Shown one piece after another: positions 6,115 through 9,680 of a DNA stretch of 9,680 nucleotides. The translations under genes were made by a program, and so were the position numbers. The stretch spans positions 1 to 9,680 of the forward strand of contig CAJLRE010000064.1 of NCBI GenBank assembly GCA_905208975.1. Reading direction: 5' to 3'. The notes under the pieces were generated by a model. It searched no databases and was not told where the DNA came from. It saw nothing but the letters and a program-made list of their open reading frames with translations. Every line of letters starts with the position of its first letter. Position 1 is the first letter of the stretch. The DNA comes from an uncultured Collinsella sp. (GTDB lineage: Bacteria > Actinomycetota > Coriobacteriia > Coriobacteriales > Coriobacteriaceae).

Positions 6115-8346
6115 GTGATTGGATACCGTGCCGCTATGATGAAATGCTCATTCGGGGAGCTGGTCTTTTCGGGCCTGGTTTCTTTGGGGCTCCTTTTGGG
6201 TTCGTCCTCGATGTTATACGCCCTTGATTCGAATAACACTGACGAAGGTCCCGCATCTAACGTTACTATTGCTTCTGTCGAGTCAGGCGTTGATGCTCAG
6301 CGCGAATCGACCTTCGCTGTCGAGCAGAACTCTCAGGTGGATAATGAGACCCCTTCTGAGGTCTCGAATCAAATTATTTGGCATCAGGGGTGGATATCAC
6401 CCGAAGAAGGGGCTGGTTTTTGGCGTTGGGGCTTGTCCGACGGAACAATCGCTGTTTCTTCTTGGAGACATATAAACGGTAGCTGGTACTGGTTTGACGA
6501 CGAAGGTCGAATGGCTCAGGATGGGTTGGTTCAAGTCGGGGGTGCGACGTATGCCTTCTCCTCTTCGGGCGCAATGCGTGTCGGCTGGTACCTAGATTCT
6601 ACGGGCTCCACTTCTGCTTGGCGTTATTTCTCCGGTTCTGGCGCCATGGTAAAAGGCTGGCTTTCAGACGGCAGCAACTGGTATTGGCTGGATCATGAGG
6701 GCAAGATGGTCCACGACTCGATGCTGCAGATCGGGGGAGCCACGTATGGATTCTCTTCTTCTGGCGCAATGCTTATCGGATGGCATCTTGATGCTTCCGT
6801 TTGGCACTATTTCTCAGGCTCTGGCGCCCTGGTAAAGGGCTGGCTCTCGGATGGGGGTCGTTGGTACTGGCTTGATCTTGCAGACGGTTCTATGGCCACC
6901 GGGCTAAAAGAATGTAATGACACCCCTTATATCTTTAACAGTTCAGGGGCCATGCTCTCCTCCCAGTGGGCGCTTATTGACAACAACTGGTATTACGCTG
7001 ACTCCAACGGCTTGCTGCATGGAGGCTGGTTACTTCTGGGGAATTCTTGGTATTACTTGGATCCAGGAAGCCATATTATGCTCACGGGCTTTATGCAAGT
7101 GGGCTCGTCCACCTATTTCCTTACGAGTTCAGGTGCCATGGCAACAGGCTGGGCACTTGCTGATGGTACTTGGTATTACGCCGCATCAAACGGAGCTATT
7201 CAACGAGGGCGATGGATAAAGTCCGGAAACGCCTGGTATTACCTTGATGATGTATCCGGCGCAATGCGTACTGGTGAATTTGCGGTAGGAAGCACGCGCT
7301 ATTTTTCTTATGATTCCGGTGCAATGGCATCTTCGTGCTGGATCAACTTGAACGACGGTATGGCATGGGCGAATTCGTCTGGAGCACTGAGCGAGCCGTT
7401 GCCTACTTCATCTGATGGATCTCCCGTAGTCGCTGATCGAGCCGACTTGTCTTCATTGCCAGGTACGATTCATATTGGAGATGCGGTTTTCTATGTGGAT
7501 GCAAGCGGTGCCGTCAATGTAGCATCTGGTTGGATTATGTCGAAAGACGCTTCTGACGAAAGCGGCAATACTTGGTATTACGCATCTTCCAATGGTGTCC
7601 TTAAGTCTGGTTGGCAATATGTTAACGGTGCGTGGTATTGGATGGATCCTTCCACGTACAAGATGAAGACCGGATGGCTCAATGACGGCGGTACGTGGTA
7701 CTGGCTTCAGCCTTCGGGTGCCATGTTTGCTAACGGGTGGCTGAAAATCGATGGCGTTGACTATTACTTCAATGCAAGTGGTGCATGGTTGAATACGTCT
7801 GGCTCTGTTTTGGGGGTTAATAGGTCCAGTCTGGTCAATTGGCTTATGAGCCACGAAAACGACGGCTATTACCGTGGAACACGCTACGATACGCATCTTA
7901 GCCAAGAAACATGCATGTATCCAAAGGGTGATCCTCGTTGGGACGGGTATACCGGTATGAACTGCGGCGGATTTGTATCGCATGCATATATGAAAGCGGG
8001 CGGTAATTTAGCTCCCATTGCCGCCGAGCAGAGCCATTCCCCTTGGAGTGGAGGTCCCGGAAGGGGCGGCTGCGTTAACGCTTATCGTTGGTACGGCTAC
8101 GCTATCGATACGTGCGCAAACGTGACTTATTTCAACTCTATTGATGAGTTGTTACGTAGCGGTTTGGCTCGTAAGGGGGACATTGTGTTCTTCAATCCTT
8201 ACAACCCATATGCGGACGATAGCCACATTGGCTTTTTCTGGGGCAATACGCCTAGTGAAAACTTGTTTTGGCATAGTGACGGTTATGGAAACCGTATTTC
8301 TGGTTTGACTGCTTTGAGTCCATCGAAAGTAATATTGATTCGTTAG
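6115..8346 (+). CDS. Secreted repeat protein with C-terminal NlpC/P60-like cysteine peptidase domain
   Basis: A 743-residue predicted peptidoglycan hydrolase. The signal peptide covers roughly the first 38 residues, with likely cleavage after LYA. A Ser/Asn/Glu-rich linker follows to about residue 85. Residues 122 to about 431 are five ~61-residue super-repeats of aromatic wall-binding units. A linker and four more units run to residue 563. The C-terminal ~175 residues resemble NlpC/P60 endopeptidases: MNCGGFVSHAY with candidate nucleophile Cys617, GDIVFF, SHIGFF with His704, and LFWHSD with His720 as a possible third residue. The usual DCSGF is NCGGF here, and the Cys-to-His stretch is long. 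Such enzymes cut peptide stems of peptidoglycan. GTG 6115 is listed because upstream purine tracts exist; ATG 6136 or 6139 are alternatives with weaker ribosome sites. A terminator follows the stop. Confidence 0.82.
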   Translation: MIGYRAAMMKCSFGELVFSGLVSLGLLLGSSSMLYALDSNNTDEGPASNVTIASVESGVDAQRESTFAVEQNSQVDNETPSEVSNQIIWHQGWISPEEGAGFWRWGLSDGTIAVSSWRHINGSWYWFDDEGRMAQDGLVQVGGATYAFSSSGAMRVGWYLDSTGSTSAWRYFSGSGAMVKGWLSDGSNWYWLDHEGKMVHDSMLQIGGATYGFSSSGAMLIGWHLDASVWHYFSGSGALVKGWLSDGGRWYWLDLADGSMATGLKECNDTPYIFNSSGAMLSSQWALIDNNWYYADSNGLLHGGWLLLGNSWYYLDPGSHIMLTGFMQVGSSTYFLTSSGAMATGWALADGTWYYAASNGAIQRGRWIKSGNAWYYLDDVSGAMRTGEFAVGSTRYFSYDSGAMASSCWINLNDGMAWANSSGALSEPLPTSSDGSPVVADRADLSSLPGTIHIGDAVFYVDASGAVNVASGWIMSKDASDESGNTWYYASSNGVLKSGWQYVNGAWYWMDPSTYKMKTGWLNDGGTWYWLQPSGAMFANGWLKIDGVDYYFNASGAWLNTSGSVLGVNRSSLVNWLMSHENDGYYRGTRYDTHLSQETCMYPKGDPRWDGYTGMNCGGFVSHAYMKAGGNLAPIAAEQSHSPWSGGPGRGGCVNAYRWYGYAIDTCANVTYFNSIDELLRSGLARKGDIVFFNPYNPYADDSHIGFFWGNTPSENLFWHSDGYGNRISGLTALSPSKVILIR
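6478..7407 (+). repeat. Five tandem ~61-residue super-repeats, each of three wall-binding units
   Basis: Residues 122-186, 187-247, 248-309, 310-371 and 372 to about 431 share one order. Unit 1 is W-Y-W/Y-L-D with a two- or three-residue insertion before M; unit 2 is T-Y-x-F-x-S-S-GAM; unit 3 is W-x-Y-x-x-x-S/N-GA/L. Super-repeats 1 and 2 are closest, both ending KGWLSDG. The last is decayed and loses its terminal GW. Confidence 0.8.
7564..7803 (+). repeat. Second block of four wall-binding units before the catalytic domain
   Basis: Residues 484-563 form four ~20-residue units (NTWYYASSNG..., GAWYWMDPST..., GGTWYWLQPSGAM..., GVDYYFNASGAW...). They are separated from the super-repeats by a linker of about 50 residues that contains one isolated unit-like segment (FYVDASGAV). 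Confidence 0.75.
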
Positions 8347-8357
8347 AATTCCGAGTT

Positions 8358-8388
8358 GTAGGGGACTCTCTGGGCCCCCTACCTTTTT
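8358..8388 (+). terminator. Intrinsic terminator after the NlpC/P60-like gene
   Basis: GTAGGGG (8358-8364) pairs perfectly with CCCCTAC (8376-8382) around an 11-base loop, followed by CTTTTT at 8383-8388. It lies 12 bases after the stop codon at 8344-8346 and matches the standard GC-stem plus U-tract form. Confidence 0.85.
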
Positions 8389-8431
8389 GACATCTGGTTT
8401 GAAAGCTAACTGATGTCGGCATTCTTTGGGG

Positions 8432-8454
8432 CTAAGAGTAGGGACTAAGAGTCC
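8432..8454 (+). promoter_or_regulatory. Direct repeat and short hairpin upstream of the muramidase gene
   Basis: CTAAGAGT occurs at 8432-8439 and again at 8445-8452, 13 bases apart. The second copy lies within a perfect short inverted repeat, GGACT-AAG-AGTCC (8442-8454). The gap 8389-8609 has no gene and I see no convincing -35/-10 pair in it, although a terminator upstream means the muramidase gene needs its own promoter here. The element is a candidate operator; the evidence is only its symmetry. Confidence 0.3.
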
Positions 8455-8609
8455 TTGGTTTCACCCTGCTGGGAAGTTCTTGTTTACATTGTGGTATTGC
8501 GTGCAGTTATTTGTCGTCCCAGATGGCATCTTGTCCAGTTGGATGTTCGGAAATCTTTCACAGCCATGCTGTAAGCTAAACGCAAACAAGAACGAATGAC
8601 GAGGTTTAC

Positions 8610-9680
8610 ATGAGCAAACATCTTAAGTTATTTTCGGCATTGTTGGTGCTGATGGTCCTTGCGCCCATTTCTGTGTTTGTTTTCCCCTCGAACGCGGAAG
8701 CTGCGCGGTCCCTAGTTGAGAATTCCTGGCGTTATGAGGATGGGCAATTGGTCGCAGAGGATGCTTCTTCCGAAGAAGATGGAATAGCCTTATTGTCCAT
8801 GGACATTCTTCCCGATGGGGCTACGGCGCAGGGCATCGATGTCAGTGAGCATCAAGGACGTATTGACTGGAATGCTGTTAAGGCTTCTGGTATCGATTTC
8901 GCTATTCTGCGTGTTGGGTTTGGCGCTCCATCTTGGGGCGGTCGAGTTGACTATCAATTTAATCGAAATATTTCTGAGTGCGAGCGACTCGGAATTCCCT
9001 ACGGCGTCTATATCTATTCATATGCTTTTGATAATCAGCAGGCAGCTGATGAGGCATCAATGGTGATCAATTGCCTTTCTGGGCATAATCCAAGATTGCC
9101 GGTGTATTACGATCTTGAGGATAATTCGATAATTGCAAATGGACGTCAAACCGGAATTGCATCGAGGGCGCAGGTTTTTTGTAATAGGATTTCTGCCGCA
9201 GGATATGAGCCTGGTATTTATGCAAATTTAAATTGGTTTAACAACATTTTGACCGACTCTGTTTTCAAGAGCAGCTCTTGGGACCATTGGATCGCTCAAT
9301 ATAATTCAAAGTGTGACTACATCGGTAATTACAGTATTTGGCAGTATAAGAGCAACGGAAAAGTCCCTGGAATCAACGGCAACGTTGATATGAATTATGC
9401 GTATGTAGATGTTTCTCTCTATTATTGGCAGTTAAAAGATAATGCCTGGTATTACGCAAACTCTGACGGTAAGGCATATACCGGATGGTTGTACCTCGGC
9501 GGCGCCTGGTACTGGCTCGAGCCCGACGCGGGCGGTGCCATGGCTACCGGCCTTCACGAGTGCAACGGCTCCCTGTACTGGTTTAATTCGTCCGGCGCCA
9601 TGGCGACCGGGTGGGTCCTCGACGGCGGGACCTGGTACTACGCGACGGGTTCCGGCGCGCTGGCGCGCGGCCCCGTATCC
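8610..9680 (+). CDS. GH25 muramidase (lysozyme) with wall-binding repeats, 3'-truncated by window edge
   Basis: The frame is open for 357 codons and continues past the window. The signal peptide is MSKHLKLFSALLVLMVLAPI plus a short hydrophobic tail, with cleavage near AEA (residue 31). After an acidic linker, residues about 75-262 form a glycoside hydrolase family 25 domain, which cleaves the MurNAc-GlcNAc bond of peptidoglycan. GIDVSEHQG supplies Asp77, YYDLED supplies Asp168 and Glu170 (the expected catalytic acid), IYSYA and IWQY are family landmarks, and VDMN gives Asp260. From residue 271, aromatic wall-binding units begin (WYYANSDG, WYWLEPDAGGAM, LYWFNSSGAM, WYYATGSGAL). ATG 8610 has GAGG at 8601-8604. 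GC rises abruptly at the second repeat unit. It is probably an autolysin or cell-separation enzyme; a phage-type lysin is less likely given the signal peptide and neighbours. Confidence 0.9.
   Translation, partial: MSKHLKLFSALLVLMVLAPISVFVFPSNAEAARSLVENSWRYEDGQLVAEDASSEEDGIALLSMDILPDGATAQGIDVSEHQGRIDWNAVKASGIDFAILRVGFGAPSWGGRVDYQFNRNISECERLGIPYGVYIYSYAFDNQQAADEASMVINCLSGHNPRLPVYYDLEDNSIIANGRQTGIASRAQVFCNRISAAGYEPGIYANLNWFNNILTDSVFKSSSWDHWIAQYNSKCDYIGNYSIWQYKSNGKVPGINGNVDMNYAYVDVSLYYWQLKDNAWYYANSDGKAYTGWLYLGGAWYWLEPDAGGAMATGLHECNGSLYWFNSSGAMATGWVLDGGTWYYATGSGALARGPVS
9420..9680 (+). repeat. Wall-binding repeats of the muramidase, incomplete at window edge
   Basis: Four to five ~20-residue units are visible. 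The last three follow the same three-unit order as the super-repeats of the 743-residue protein, including the shared MATGL(K/H)ECN step. From about 9480 the DNA is far richer in GC than the catalytic part. Confidence 0.8.

Noticed and set aside
4565..8346. Large clostridial-toxin or glucansucrase identity suggested by the repeats
   Set aside because: Those proteins share related repeats, but neither a toxin glucosyltransferase nor a GH70 domain is present here.
8610..9680. Phage endolysin, because GH25 with repeats is common in prophages
   Set aside because: It has a clear signal peptide, and no holin, tail or other phage gene is in the window; neighbours are other secreted wall proteins.

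Overview
The window looks like a cell-envelope locus of a high-to-moderate-GC Gram-positive bacterium. I would place it among gut Coriobacteriia, most likely Collinsella-like. This is inferred from GC-rich codon use, strong AGGAGG-type ribosome sites, clustered soluble family-2 glycosyltransferases, and secreted enzymes carrying aromatic ~20-residue cell-wall-binding (CW_binding/YG) repeats. No marker gene proves the taxon. All recognised genes lie on the + strand.

Region 1 (1-4304) holds four consecutive GT-A fold family-2 glycosyltransferases; the first is cut at its 5' end by the window edge. They alternate between two subfamilies, A-B-A'-B'. Genes 1 and 3 share the signature NSGYGDSMNRG and an ESDD metal site. 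Genes 2 and 4 share (A/G)(V/L)S(C/S)ARNAG and a DxDD site. This fits an old duplication of a two-gene unit. None has membrane segments, so they probably act on the cytoplasmic face, building a surface polysaccharide or teichoic-acid-like glycan. A likely internal promoter and an SD-overlapping hairpin precede gene 3. Gene 4 contains a ~200-bp AT-rich patch.

Region 2 (4305-4564) is a junction. A 32-codon ORF encodes a single hydrophobic segment and stops abruptly, followed by AT-rich sequence with interleaved inverted repeats and a probable promoter for the next gene.

Region 3 (4565-9680) encodes three secreted repeat proteins. First is a 496-residue protein with no recognised enzymatic domain, about 16 aromatic repeats, and a C-terminal YHxHxC...CxxC motif that looks zinc-binding. 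Second is a 743-residue protein with five ~61-residue super-repeats and a C-terminal NlpC/P60-like cysteine peptidase domain. Third, after a good intrinsic terminator, is a GH25 muramidase whose repeat tail runs off the window. GC content steps sharply between the catalytic or N-terminal parts and the repeat parts, most strikingly from about 38% to about 67% near 9480, suggesting repeat modules are exchanged by recombination.

Working model (inference): the glycosyltransferases make or decorate a surface glycan, and the repeat proteins dock on the wall or its polymer to remodel peptidoglycan. The ligand of the repeats (choline, glucan or another wall glycan) cannot be read from the sequence.
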